The notes under the pieces were generated by a model. The model was not told the origin of the DNA and did no database searches. It was given only the letters and a program-made list of their open reading frames with translations. From the NCBI GenBank assembly GCA_040500365.1, contig CP148031.1:434001-498000 (forward strand): 64,000 bases of DNA, written 5' to 3'. Positions within the stretch are counted from its first letter, which is position 1; the number at the start of each line of letters is the position of its first letter. Source of the DNA: Dehalobacter alkaniphilus. Its GTDB lineage: Bacteria; Bacillota; Desulfitobacteriia; Desulfitobacteriales; Syntrophobotulaceae. A program made the translations under genes and the position numbers. Below, piece after piece: positions 9,293-17,869 of the stretch.

Positions 9293-9321
9293 GGGATATT
9301 TTACTTATTGTAAAATATCCC
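9293..9321. other. Perfect 12-bp inverted repeat with 5-nt loop
   Basis: Arms 9293-9304 and 9310-9321 are exact reverse complements (GGGATATTTTAC and its complement). The repeat sits 16 bases upstream of the PF06541-like start and 41 bases past the end of the NUDIX gene, both on the minus strand. It could be a terminator between them, or an operator for the small membrane protein. Confidence 0.7.
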
Positions 9322-9362
9322 TTAATAATCAGTACCACGGTTAACCCTAAATTTAATTATTT

Positions 9363-9965
9363 TTAGATTAAAGTGAATAGTTCGGAAAGCGCACCAAATA
9401 CAGGGACTCCTTCTTTGTGAATTAGTCCTGGGAAAGGATTTTCTTTTCCGGTGTGTTCGATTGCTTTTGTGATCACTTCAAGACTCATCGGGGCGATAGG
9501 TAAATTACGACAATCTTCGAGCGAGTAGAAACCGGCCTGGATTACCTCGACCGGATCATGTTTTAATTGACCGCCCAGACCGCGAAGAAAGAAGACAATA
9601 TAAATATTGTGTTTCACGTTCGGGATATCTTCAGGGTAATCGCGGACTGCCAGAATGCTTACAGGCTTCGACAGGATGCCGGTTTCCTCACGGACTTCCC
9701 TGACAACCGCTTGGGTAATTTTTTCATTCTGTTCTACATAGCCGCCGGGAATGGTCCATCTTCCTTTACCGGGGTTATGCGCTCTTTGGACGAGGAGTAC
9801 TTTGTCGTCTTGAAGCAAAAGACCGCCTACGCCCAGGGAGTATTCCCCCCAGTGGATATAGTCACAGGCCGGGCAGCTTTGCCTCTTTTTGTCTTCAATT
9901 AGTTTATACTCCAGTGCGGCAGAACACACGGGACAAAACTTAAATTCCGGATAAAGAGACGGCAT
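9363..9965 (-). CDS. NUDIX hydrolase with N-terminal zinc ribbon
   Basis: Hydrolyses a nucleoside diphosphate linked to another moiety; the substrate cannot be read from the sequence. The 200-residue protein has a four-cysteine zinc ribbon (Cys11, Cys14, Cys31, Cys34) followed by a perfect Nudix box (G75, E81, then REVREETGI at 89-97). The layout resembles the NudC-like and zinc-ribbon NUDIX proteins of Firmicutes. The start at 9965 (MPSLYPEFK) is preferred over 9989 because a GAAGGAA site precedes it on the minus strand. Confidence 0.9.
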   Translation of the reverse strand: MPSLYPEFKFCPVCSAALEYKLIEDKKRQSCPACDYIHWGEYSLGVGGLLLQDDKVLLVQRAHNPGKGRWTIPGGYVEQNEKITQAVVREVREETGILSKPVSILAVRDYPEDIPNVKHNIYIVFFLRGLGGQLKHDPVEVIQAGFYSLEDCRNLPIAPMSLEVITKAIEHTGKENPFPGLIHKEGVPVFGALSELFTLI

Positions 9966-10139
9966 ATGGTTCCTTCTTTCTCTAATCAAAGTTATTAATC
10001 CTATTTTATCCTGAAAAAGAGAAGATGCAAATTTTATCTAAATTGGGAAATACGGTACGAAGGATAAATAATTTCTTTGTAGAACTACTAAATAATACTT
10101 TAATCGACTGAATTTTCAACCTGTGGGGGAAATATAAGA

Positions 10140-10922
10140 ATGAAAAATGATAAGAAAAAAGAGATTTGGCTTGATCCTGAGGAACTCCGGCAGTTGTTGG
10201 AGGGAGGCTTGTATTGGAAAGATATAGAGCCCAAACTGTCCGAAGAAAATGCGGAAAGCATCAGAAGGCAGTTTAGTCTTGAAGATGAGGCTGATATTAA
10301 TGACGGTGATATTGACGAGTATGACCAGAACACCGGGGAATTTGACCAGAACAACGGAGAATATGGCCGGACGGCCGGGAAGTCTCCGGAAGAGGATCAA
10401 GCGGAAGCAGGTCCTGTTTTTGCCGGAGATTCGGATGAAGACAATGAGGAGATCAGAACGATTTTGCTTGGTGATCAAAATTCGGGGCAGGATGAACTGC
10501 AAAGACTGTTTATCTCCCAAGCGGCTTCCCTGGAAGATGATTTTAATGGAATAGAGCATATGAGCGAAATGAAAAATCCGGCGGAAACAAGTCCGAACAG
10601 CTTCAGCCCGCTTGCTGATACTGAGGCAGCGGATGATTTGAATAAAGCTGATGAAGCCTACAACGCAGAAGATACCGCTATGATCCCGAAAAGACCGGGC
10701 ACTCTGGAGGAAACAGAAGTAGGGGCGGAAGAAAGAAGCCGCTTTTCTGATTTAAATAGTTATATCATGAACAGTAAAAATGACCCGAGTGCGGACGATG
10801 ACGATGACCTAGATTTTGAGTTCGAACAGAAAAGCGGCTTTGGTGGACTAAAGCTTGTTATTTTTGTTGTGATTGTTGCAGCGGTCACCTTCGGTTTGTG
10901 GTATTTCTTTATCAGCGATTGA
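10140..10922 (+). CDS. Acidic C-tail-anchored membrane protein of unknown function
   Basis: 260 residues. The N-terminus is KKEIWLDPEELRQLLEGG, followed by about 200 residues very rich in Asp, Glu, Asn and Ser that look disordered, with a short imperfect repeat around DQNTGEFDQNNGEYG. A single hydrophobic helix near residues 236-257 (LVIFVVIVAAVTFGLWYFF) ends the protein, so most of it is predicted to be cytoplasmic. GGGGGA precedes the ATG. A strong terminator follows, so the gene is not co-transcribed with ctsR. No family recognised. Confidence 0.7.
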   Translation: MKNDKKKEIWLDPEELRQLLEGGLYWKDIEPKLSEENAESIRRQFSLEDEADINDGDIDEYDQNTGEFDQNNGEYGRTAGKSPEEDQAEAGPVFAGDSDEDNEEIRTILLGDQNSGQDELQRLFISQAASLEDDFNGIEHMSEMKNPAETSPNSFSPLADTEAADDLNKADEAYNAEDTAMIPKRPGTLEETEVGAEERSRFSDLNSYIMNSKNDPSADDDDDLDFEFEQKSGFGGLKLVIFVVIVAAVTFGLWYFFISD

Positions 10923-10973
10923 GGACTTTTCGTTAAGTACAGCAATGTTGAATTTTTTGTAGTCAGCGAGCAT

Positions 10974-11001
10974 AAAAACCTATCTTCGGATAGGTTTTTT
11001 T
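10974..11001 (+). terminator. Intrinsic terminator
   Basis: An 11-bp stem (10974-10984 with 10989-10999), a UUCG tetraloop and a T-run ending at 11001. It separates the acidic membrane protein gene from the ctsR promoter. Confidence 0.93.
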
Positions 11002-11012
11002 AAATAAAATAG

Positions 11013-11041
11013 TTTTCAAAATCATCAAAAAGGGGTAAAAT
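11013..11041 (+). promoter_or_regulatory. Probable sigma-A promoter of the ctsR operon
   Basis: TTTTCA (11013-11018), 17-bp spacer, TAAAAT (11036-11041). The -10 is good and the -35 weak. The predicted start of transcription falls at the CtsR box, as expected for repression by CtsR. Confidence 0.6.
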
Positions 11042-11050
11042 AGTTACAAA

Positions 11051-11085
11051 GGTCAAAAAAGGTCATAAAGTCAGCAAAGGTCAAC
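11051..11085 (+). promoter_or_regulatory. CtsR operator
   Basis: Direct heptamers GGTCAAA (11051-11057) and GGTCATA (11061-11067) with a 3-bp spacer match the known CtsR box. A third GGTCAAC lies at 11079-11085. They overlap the start of the transcript and predict autoregulation of ctsR-mcsA-mcsB-clpC by CtsR. Confidence 0.85.
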
Positions 11086-11107
11086 ATTAAAATAAGGATG
11101 GATGACG

Positions 11108-11581
11108 ATGAGTAATTTGGCGGACAGAATCGAGGAGTACCTCAAAAAGATTATAGAGCAGGCCGAAGTTGGGTACATTGTCCTGCAAAGAGGTTATCTT
11201 GCTGATTTCTTTTCATGTGCTCCTTCCCAGATTAACTATGTTCTTACAACGAGGTTTACCGCAGAACGCGGCTATCTTGTTGAAAGCAGAAGAGGCGGCG
11301 GCGGTTATTTAAGGATTGTTAGGCTGGGACTTGATCCTGAGGGTAAATTCCAGAGACTCATGTCGGAACTCATTGGGGATGACCTTTCCCAGGATCGGGC
11401 CAACAATCTTGTGGACAGACTCAGAGAAGAAGATCTGTTCACCAAAAGAGAAGCAATCCTGGTAAAAACGATTTTTTCCGACCGGCTTTTGGTTGGAGTG
11501 ACGAATTTGCCTTCTACGCTTAGGGCCCGTATGATGAAAGAAATACTGGCGAATATGTGCAGGGACGATGTTAATGATTGA
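11108..11581 (+). CDS. ctsR: CtsR, transcriptional repressor of class III heat-shock genes
   Basis: Represses clp and heat-shock operons and is inactivated at high temperature and targeted by McsB. The protein of about 157 residues has the N-terminal winged helix-turn-helix with the conserved glycine-rich wing RRGGGGYLRI, and a C-terminal dimerisation and McsB-interaction domain. ATG 11108 (MSNLADRIEEYL) is preferred over 11102 because AAGG lies 10 bases upstream of it. First gene of the ctsR-mcsA-mcsB-clpC-radA run, with its own operator upstream. Confidence 0.95.
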   Translation: MSNLADRIEEYLKKIIEQAEVGYIVLQRGYLADFFSCAPSQINYVLTTRFTAERGYLVESRRGGGGYLRIVRLGLDPEGKFQRLMSELIGDDLSQDRANNLVDRLREEDLFTKREAILVKTIFSDRLLVGVTNLPSTLRARMMKEILANMCRDDVND

Positions 11582-11595
11582 TCGGAGGGATAGCA

Positions 11596-12120
11596 ATGCT
11601 TTGTCAGAACTGTCAACAACGGGAGGCTGTGGTTCATCTGACCAAAATCATTAATGGACAGGCGGCGCAGCTTCATCTTTGCCAGGAATGTGCGCAGAAA
11701 GCGCCTGGTACCGGCTTCAATCTCTACCCTGGCATGGTATCGGATTTTTTACAGGCATTATTTGGGGTAAATCCGGCAGGACAGTATGATCAGACGATCG
11801 TAGACAGCCAGCCCGGGAAATGTCCCGGGTGCGGAAGAACTTTTTCCCAGATACAGCAAGCCGGGAAAATGGGCTGTAGTAAATGTTACGATGAATTTGA
11901 GCCCCAAATGGAAATGCTCCTGCGCCGGATCCATGGAAGAGGGATGCATGTCGGGAAGGTGCCGGCAAGACGAGGCGCTTCGTTCCGAAACAAACAGGAA
12001 ATAGTCAAATTGAAAGAACAACTCTTGGAGCTAGTAAAAGCAGAAAAGTTTGAAGAGGCAGCTATATTAAGAGACCGGATTAAAGAAATGGAGAATACTG
12101 TCGGAGGTGAGAGCAAATGA
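11596..12120 (+). CDS. mcsA: McsA, zinc-finger activator of McsB
   Basis: Partner that stimulates the protein-arginine kinase McsB and helps control CtsR. The 174-residue protein has four CxxC pairs (CQNC, CQEC, CPGC, CSKC) for zinc and a C-terminal UVR motif, KAEKFEEAAILRDRI. The start at 11596 (MLCQNCQQ) is preceded by GGAGG at 11583-11587. Its stop overlaps the start of mcsB by 4 bases (ATGA), implying translational coupling. Confidence 0.95.
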   Translation: MLCQNCQQREAVVHLTKIINGQAAQLHLCQECAQKAPGTGFNLYPGMVSDFLQALFGVNPAGQYDQTIVDSQPGKCPGCGRTFSQIQQAGKMGCSKCYDEFEPQMEMLLRRIHGRGMHVGKVPARRGASFRNKQEIVKLKEQLLELVKAEKFEEAAILRDRIKEMENTVGGESK

Positions 12121-13184
12121 CTTATCGGGAACTGCTTGCCAAAGACAGCTTCTGGATGAAGGATACCCCGGACATTCCGATTGTACTGAGTTCCAGGATC
12201 AGACTGGCCAGAAATATCGCGGACAATCCTTTCCCTCACGTAATGACCCATGATGATGCCGAAAAAATTGAAGCACAGATTTCCGGCGTTCTGGACGGTT
12301 TTACCGCTGAAGGGGAAAAGCTTGTTTATATTCCATTGAAAATGCTTATTCCGGTGGAGAAGAAGGTACTGATTGAAAAGCATCTGGTCAGCCCGGGTTT
12401 TAACGAGACTGAATATGCACGCGGTCTGGCCTTGTCCGAAAGCCATAAAATTGCAGTCATGGTCAATGAAGAAGATCACCTGAGAATTCAGGTGCTGATG
12501 CCGGGGAACAGCCTCAGGGAAGCTTGGCATCTTGCAGGATTGGTCGATGATCATCTGGAAGCGCATCTGGATATTGCTTATAAAGAAAAGCTTGGCTATT
12601 TGACGACTTGCCCCACCAATGTTGGAACCGGCCTGAGAGTATCCGTGATGGTTCACTTACCGGCCTTGGTGCTGACCAATCAGGTCCAGCAGGTTCTGGG
12701 TGCCCTGACTTCGCTTGGGTTGGCAGTACGCGGTCTGTACGGTGAAGGCTCCAGGCCCTTCGGAAATATCTTTCAGATATCCAACCAGGTTACTTTAGGT
12801 AAGAGTGAAGAGGACACCTTGACGCATCTTGATGCGGTGACGCGGCAGCTGATAGAACGGGAAGTCCAGATGCGGGAAGTTATTCGCAAAGAATCTCCGC
12901 TTATCGTCGAAGACAAAGTATGGAGGGCCCGGGGGACTTTGGAAAATGTCAGGATCCTTGAAACGGAAGAGATCTATTCACTTCTATCGGAGGATCGGTT
13001 GGGCATTGATATGGGCATTTTATCTAGAGTTTCTGCAGGTTTCGTATCTGTCTTGATCAACTCAATGCAGGGATGTCTGCAATATAATCTCAATAAGCAG
13101 CTGGATGCTTATCATATTAACGCAGAAAGAGCTAATTTTGTGCGTGGAATCTACCATCACAAAATGAGCGAGAATGTAAATTAA
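12117..13184 (+). CDS. mcsB: McsB, protein-arginine kinase
   Basis: Phosphorylates arginine residues on proteins, including CtsR, and marks them for ClpCP. The 355-residue protein has the phosphagen-kinase catalytic domain: SSRIRLARN near residue 23, the NEEDHLRIQ motif, and the catalytic-cysteine segment TCPTNVGTGLR. All are intact, so it should be active. It is coupled to mcsA by the 4-base overlap and followed by clpC 31 bp downstream, as in Bacillus. Confidence 0.96.
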   Translation: MTYRELLAKDSFWMKDTPDIPIVLSSRIRLARNIADNPFPHVMTHDDAEKIEAQISGVLDGFTAEGEKLVYIPLKMLIPVEKKVLIEKHLVSPGFNETEYARGLALSESHKIAVMVNEEDHLRIQVLMPGNSLREAWHLAGLVDDHLEAHLDIAYKEKLGYLTTCPTNVGTGLRVSVMVHLPALVLTNQVQQVLGALTSLGLAVRGLYGEGSRPFGNIFQISNQVTLGKSEEDTLTHLDAVTRQLIEREVQMREVIRKESPLIVEDKVWRARGTLENVRILETEEIYSLLSEDRLGIDMGILSRVSAGFVSVLINSMQGCLQYNLNKQLDAYHINAERANFVRGIYHHKMSENVN

Positions 13185-13215
13185 ACGCCGATAGGTTTGG
13201 AAAGGAAGGATCAAA

Positions 13216-15699
13216 ATGTCAAGAAAATTTACGCAAAAGGCAGAAAAAGTATTTATGCTTGCTGAGGCGATTGCCAAACGCATGGGCCATAAGATTATAG
13301 GGACTGAGCATTTTCTTTTGGCTTTGATTGAAGAAGGAGAAGGAGTTGCCGCGAAGGCGCTGACCGGGATTGGATTGGATCCTGACAAGGTAAGCGCAAA
13401 GATTACCCAGATCATTGGCGTAGGAACCCCTATCAGCGGAGAGGTCGGATTGTCTCCGCGAGTGAAGCGCGTGATTCAGCTTGCCACCGAAGAGGCTCAA
13501 CGCCAGGGGGTCAATTATATCGGAACCGAGCACATTCTGCTTGGCCTGATCATTGAGGGAGAAGGAATTGCTGCGAGAGTCCTGGCGGATCTTAAGATCA
13601 GTCCGGAAAAAATATGGGAGCAGGTTGTAGAGCTCCTGGGAGGAGAAACCGAAGGCACATCAATGCCCGGAAGTTCCGCCGCGAATAACAGCAAACCCGG
13701 ACAGGCAGGTGGAACACCGACTTTAAACGAGTTCGGACGGGACTTGACGGTTATGGCCGCTGAAGGGAAGCTTGACCCCGTCGTCGGCCGGGGAAATGAG
13801 ATTGAAAGAGTCATTCAGGTACTGAGCCGCCGGACGAAGAATAACCCTGTATTGATTGGAGAACCCGGGGTCGGAAAAACGGCCATCGCCGAGGGTTTGG
13901 CCCAAAGGATTGTTAACAACCAAGTGCCGGAGATACTTGTCGATAAACGGGTTGTGACACTCGATCTTTCTTCGATGGTAGCAGGGACAAAATATCGTGG
14001 TGAATTTGAAGAGAGAATGAAAAAAGTCATGGAAGAAATCCGGCTGGCGGGCAACGTGGTCGTCTTCATCGACGAACTTCATACCCTGATCGGAGCGGGG
14101 GCTGCCGAAGGAGCCATTGACGCAGCCAATATTCTGAAACCGGCCCTGGCCAGAGGAGAAATGCAATGTATCGGAGCAACGACGCTCGATGAATACCGTA
14201 AGCATATTGAACGTGATCCAGCCTTGGAAAGACGTTTTCAACCGATTAAGGTAGGAGAGCCTACAGTTGAGGAAACCGTGGCCATTCTGAAGGGCTTAAG
14301 GGACAAGTATGAAGCCCATCACAGGGTGAAGATATCCGATGAGGCGATTGATGTGGCAGCGCGCTTGTCCGACAGGTATATTTCCGACAGATTTTTGCCC
14401 GATAAAGCCATCGATTTAATTGATGAGGCTGCATCCAGAGTTCGCATTCACAGTTTTACGGCACCGTCGGATTTGAAAGAGCTGGAGGAAGAAATCGAAA
14501 ATCTGAAGAAAGAAAAAGAAGCAGCCGTAAAAAGGCAGGAATTCGAAAAAGCCGCCGAAATCAGAGACGAAGAGCAAAAGAAACGCGAAAAGCTCAGCGA
14601 GATTCGTAAGAACTGGGAGGAAAGCCGAGAAAAGGACCGGATGGTCGTGGGGCCAGAGGATATCTCCGGAATCGTATCGAGCTGGACAGGAGTCCCAGTG
14701 AATAAACTTGAAGAAGGAGAAAGCTTCAGACTTTTGAAACTGGAATCCCTTCTGCATGAGAGCGTGATCGGACAGGATGAGGCGGTCACGGCTGTTGCCC
14801 GTTCGATCAGACGGGCCAGGGCGGGACTCAAAGACCCTAAGCGGCCCATTGGTTCGTTTATCTTCCTCGGACCGACAGGAGTCGGAAAAACCCAGCTGGC
14901 GAGGTCCTTGGCTGAATCTCTGTTTGGGGATGAAAATTCGCTGATCAGAGTTGATATGTCCGAATATATGGAAAAGCATGCCGTATCCAGGATGGTAGGT
15001 TCGCCTCCGGGATATGTCGGTCATGATGAAGGTGGTCAGCTTACGGAGGCGGTCCGCAGGAAACCATACAGCGTCATTCTGTTTGACGAAATAGAGAAGG
15101 CCCATCCTGAAGTGTTTAATATTCTGCTGCAGGTACTGGAAGACGGCAGGCTCACGGACTCTAAGGGAAGGCTTGTGGATTTTCGCAACTGCGTATTGAT
15201 TATGACGTCCAACGTCGGAGCTTCTTTCCTAAAAAAAGAATCTCTGGGTTTTGTCTCCGGAAGAAGCGAAGAAAGCGAATATAAATCCATGAGTTCCAGG
15301 ATCATGGAGGAACTTAAGAAGACTTTTCGTCCGGAATTTTTGAACAGAGTGGATGAAATGGTGGTATTCCATCCGCTCAAGCAAGACGATCTTGTGAAGA
15401 TTACCAAAATCCTGATCAAGGATGTCAGCAAACGACTAAAAGAGCAGGAACTTGAACTGGTCCTGGATGATGAGGTTCTGGAGCATCTGGCAGAAGAGGG
15501 TAATGATCCGACTTATGGGGCGCGTCCTTTACGGAGGGCCATCCAAAAAATGATTGAGGATCCCCTGTCTGAAAAGATTCTTGAAGGAACTTATAACGCA
15601 GGCGATACGATTAAGGTCGAACTTTCCGACAAAGAAGTCGTTTTTGTGAAACCCGCTGCCGTCAAGAAAAAGGGCAGAAAGAAACTGGAAAAGGTCTAA
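13216..15699 (+). CDS. clpC: ClpC, AAA+ unfoldase of the Clp protease
   Basis: Unfolds proteins and feeds them to ClpP. 827 residues, normal for ClpC. In order: two Clp-N repeats (about 1-145), AAA-1 with Walker A GEPGVGKT from residue 215, a coiled UVR/M region (about 415-470) that is the usual docking site for McsA/McsB-type adaptors, and AAA-2 with Walker A GPTGVGKT from residue 552 and sensor/arginine finger motifs. The C-terminal tail is lysine-rich. GGAAGGA precedes the ATG. It belongs to the CtsR-controlled operon. Confidence 0.97.
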   Translation: MSRKFTQKAEKVFMLAEAIAKRMGHKIIGTEHFLLALIEEGEGVAAKALTGIGLDPDKVSAKITQIIGVGTPISGEVGLSPRVKRVIQLATEEAQRQGVNYIGTEHILLGLIIEGEGIAARVLADLKISPEKIWEQVVELLGGETEGTSMPGSSAANNSKPGQAGGTPTLNEFGRDLTVMAAEGKLDPVVGRGNEIERVIQVLSRRTKNNPVLIGEPGVGKTAIAEGLAQRIVNNQVPEILVDKRVVTLDLSSMVAGTKYRGEFEERMKKVMEEIRLAGNVVVFIDELHTLIGAGAAEGAIDAANILKPALARGEMQCIGATTLDEYRKHIERDPALERRFQPIKVGEPTVEETVAILKGLRDKYEAHHRVKISDEAIDVAARLSDRYISDRFLPDKAIDLIDEAASRVRIHSFTAPSDLKELEEEIENLKKEKEAAVKRQEFEKAAEIRDEEQKKREKLSEIRKNWEESREKDRMVVGPEDISGIVSSWTGVPVNKLEEGESFRLLKLESLLHESVIGQDEAVTAVARSIRRARAGLKDPKRPIGSFIFLGPTGVGKTQLARSLAESLFGDENSLIRVDMSEYMEKHAVSRMVGSPPGYVGHDEGGQLTEAVRRKPYSVILFDEIEKAHPEVFNILLQVLEDGRLTDSKGRLVDFRNCVLIMTSNVGASFLKKESLGFVSGRSEESEYKSMSSRIMEELKKTFRPEFLNRVDEMVVFHPLKQDDLVKITKILIKDVSKRLKEQELELVLDDEVLEHLAEEGNDPTYGARPLRRAIQKMIEDPLSEKILEGTYNAGDTIKVELSDKEVVFVKPAAVKKKGRKKLEKV

Positions 15700-15712
15700 G
15701 GGGGAAGGAATT

Positions 15713-17053
15713 TTGGCAGGCCCAAAGACGAAGTTCTATTGCCGGGAATGCGGGCAGGAAAGCGCGAGATGGCTCGGAAGGTGTCCCGGATGCGGTGAAT
15801 GGAATACACTGATTGAGGAACGCGTAGAAAAATCCAAACCTACAGAAAACAGAGGGATCGTTCAGGCGATCCCTCTGACTGAAATCCAAACGATGGAAGG
15901 GCAGAGACTTGATACCGGAAGTCAGGAACTTAACCGGGTTTTTGGGGGAGGGGTTGTCGAAGGATCTTTTGTTCTTTTAAGCGGAGAGCCTGGAATCGGC
16001 AAATCTACGCTGTTTCTGCAAATGGCAGAATATCTTTCCCGGAAGGAAAATGTGCTTTATGTGTCGGGAGAGGAGTCTGCCCGGCAAATCAAACTCAGGG
16101 CTGACAGAATGGAGCTTTCTTCTTCCCGGGTACATATACTCACCGATAATTCCCTGGAAGCAGTACGTTCGGAGGTGCTGAACAAAGGCTATAAAGTCGT
16201 TTTTATTGATTCAATTCAGACGATGCTGCTCGAAGACGTCCAGTCTGCACCCGGAAGCGTCAGCCAGGTCAGGGAAGGGGCTTCTTTTTTGCTGAAACTG
16301 GCCAAAGAAAATGAGATTACGGTTTTCCTGGCCGGCCATATTACAAAGGAGGGTGTGATTGCCGGACCCAGGGTTCTGGAGCACATGGTCGATACGGTCC
16401 TGTATTTTGAAGGAGATCAGCACCATATTTTCCGTCTGCTGCGGGCAGTTAAAAACCGTTTTGGTCCTGCCAACGAAATTGGGGTATTTGAGATGAGAGG
16501 CTGCGGTCTAGCTGATGTTACAAATCCCTCCATGTTTTTTATGGGCGATCATACACAAGTATCCGCTGGTTCCGGGGTGGCTGTCGTGATGGAAGGAACA
16601 AGGCCGCTCTTAGTGGAAGTCCAGGCTTTGGTAACATCGTCCATCTTTGCGCCGCCGAGAAGAACCGTAAACGGGATGGATTACCACCGCCTGCTGATGC
16701 TTCTGGCAGTCCTGGACAAACGAGCCGGGTACGCTTTTGGCACCCGGGATGTTTTTGTCAATATTGCCGGGGGTCTCGATGTGGATGAACCGGCAGCGGA
16801 TCTTGCCGTCATCGCCTCTGTGATGTCGGGAATTAAAGATCAGCCGCTTGGAAATATGGCTTTAATCGGGGAACTCGGTTTGACCGGAGAAATTAGAGGG
16901 GTTTCTCATATTGAGCAGCGGATCAGAGAAGCGGAAAAATTTGGTTTCCGAAATTGCCTGGTACCAGAAGTCAATGCAGACAGTATCGGGAGGACCGATT
17001 GCCGGATCATTCCGGTTAAAAACATTGAGGAAGTGCTGGATTTTCTTTTTTAG
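15713..17053 (+). CDS. radA: RadA (Sms), DNA repair ATPase
   Basis: RecA-like ATPase that promotes branch migration in recombinational repair. 446 residues: an N-terminal zinc finger CREC...CPGC, a Walker A GEPGIGKST, the RadA-specific KNRFG motif (VKNRFGP) and a C-terminal Lon-like domain. TTG start 14 bp after clpC with GGGGGAAGG before it. In Bacillus the next gene is disA; here a minus-strand gene follows instead. Confidence 0.96.
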   Translation: MAGPKTKFYCRECGQESARWLGRCPGCGEWNTLIEERVEKSKPTENRGIVQAIPLTEIQTMEGQRLDTGSQELNRVFGGGVVEGSFVLLSGEPGIGKSTLFLQMAEYLSRKENVLYVSGEESARQIKLRADRMELSSSRVHILTDNSLEAVRSEVLNKGYKVVFIDSIQTMLLEDVQSAPGSVSQVREGASFLLKLAKENEITVFLAGHITKEGVIAGPRVLEHMVDTVLYFEGDQHHIFRLLRAVKNRFGPANEIGVFEMRGCGLADVTNPSMFFMGDHTQVSAGSGVAVVMEGTRPLLVEVQALVTSSIFAPPRRTVNGMDYHRLLMLLAVLDKRAGYAFGTRDVFVNIAGGLDVDEPAADLAVIASVMSGIKDQPLGNMALIGELGLTGEIRGVSHIEQRIREAEKFGFRNCLVPEVNADSIGRTDCRIIPVKNIEEVLDFLF

Positions 17054-17071
17054 ATGATTTTGATACCAAAA

Positions 17072-17096
17072 TAAAAAAGGATGTCAAAAGACATCC
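17072..17096 (-). terminator. Intrinsic terminator for the minus-strand gene
   Basis: Stem GGATGTC/GACATCC (17079-17085 and 17090-17096) with an AAAA loop. On the minus strand it is followed by a T-run, so it ends the transcript of the small gene at 17207-17599. On the + strand the hairpin lacks a T-run but could still slow radA transcription. Confidence 0.75.
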
Positions 17097-17206
17097 GCGG
17101 CAGTCATTCCAAGGCATCACTGATATGTAAACATTAGTAACTGATATACAAATATACAAAATGAAAGAAAATATCTCCGCATTCTTTAATCTTCTTTTAA
17201 GCTCAG

Positions 17207-17599
17207 CTATCTAAAATTAAAAACGGTTAGTGTTTTGAGTCTGCTTTCTTCTTTTTCCAGGATTTCGTTTACAGACAAGCCCAGAATATTGGCAAGAGCT
17301 GAGATGTAAAAAAGCTGATTTCCCAGTTCGATTTCGACAACTTCACGGCAGTTGGAACAAAGGTTTCCTTCCAGATGACTGTTCAGGAGAAACTTAAGAT
17401 CTGAGATAGTAGCATTTTCTGGAATTGGGCTCTTGTGGGCATCCACTGAGACACAGCCGCAAGAAGTCACAGCCTTCGTGATAGCCCTGTTTACCCGGGA
17501 AGAAGCCTCTTGTCCTTTTGATAAAATATCCAAGATGCTTTGGTGTCGAATTAGCATAGCATCAACCGTTTCTTGAAAATCATTATTGATTGGACTCAT
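17207..17599 (-). CDS. Small clostridial protein with cysteine pairs, function unknown
   Basis: 130 residues, not a named family I can be sure of. Residues about 40-50 contain TSCGCVSVDA and residues about 79-84 CSNCRE, so a metal or redox site from the CGC and CxxC cysteines is possible. The C-terminal ELGNQLFYISALANILGLS resembles the helical core of MazG-like pyrophosphohydrolases, without clear catalytic acidic residues. It is transcribed against its neighbours and has its own terminator. It sits where disA is found in many Firmicutes. Confidence 0.7.
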   Translation of the reverse strand: MSPINNDFQETVDAMLIRHQSILDILSKGQEASSRVNRAITKAVTSCGCVSVDAHKSPIPENATISDLKFLLNSHLEGNLCSNCREVVEIELGNQLFYISALANILGLSVNEILEKEESRLKTLTVFNFR

Positions 17600-17719
17600 A
17601 GAACATACACTTCCTTTCTGCCAATTTCATTATAGACAGCATCAGAAGCTGTTGTCAATTTCATCAAATCGGGAAATATTTCTTGAATTAAGATATATTG
17701 AAATAATTTGTCGTTTACT

Positions 17720-17747
17720 TTGAAAGAGAAATACAACCTGATATAAT
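17720..17747 (+). promoter_or_regulatory. Probable promoter before the PIN/TRAM gene
   Basis: TTGAAA (17720-17725), 16-bp spacer, TATAAT (17742-17747). It lies 120 bp before the yacL-like start and suggests that yacL-ispDF begins a new transcript rather than reading through from radA. Confidence 0.65.
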
Positions 17748-17869
17748 GATGAGATACAGGGGAAAATACCGCTAAACAATTTCATAGGGGACAGATTAGG
17801 AAAATTTCAGGCTCATGGTATAAACAGAATTGTTTTTAGCCAAAATATAGAAAAAGGGAGGTGAATTTG

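Noticed and set aside
11886..12656. 256-residue minus-strand frame across mcsA and mcsB
   Set aside because: Antisense shadow of two clearly conserved coupled genes.
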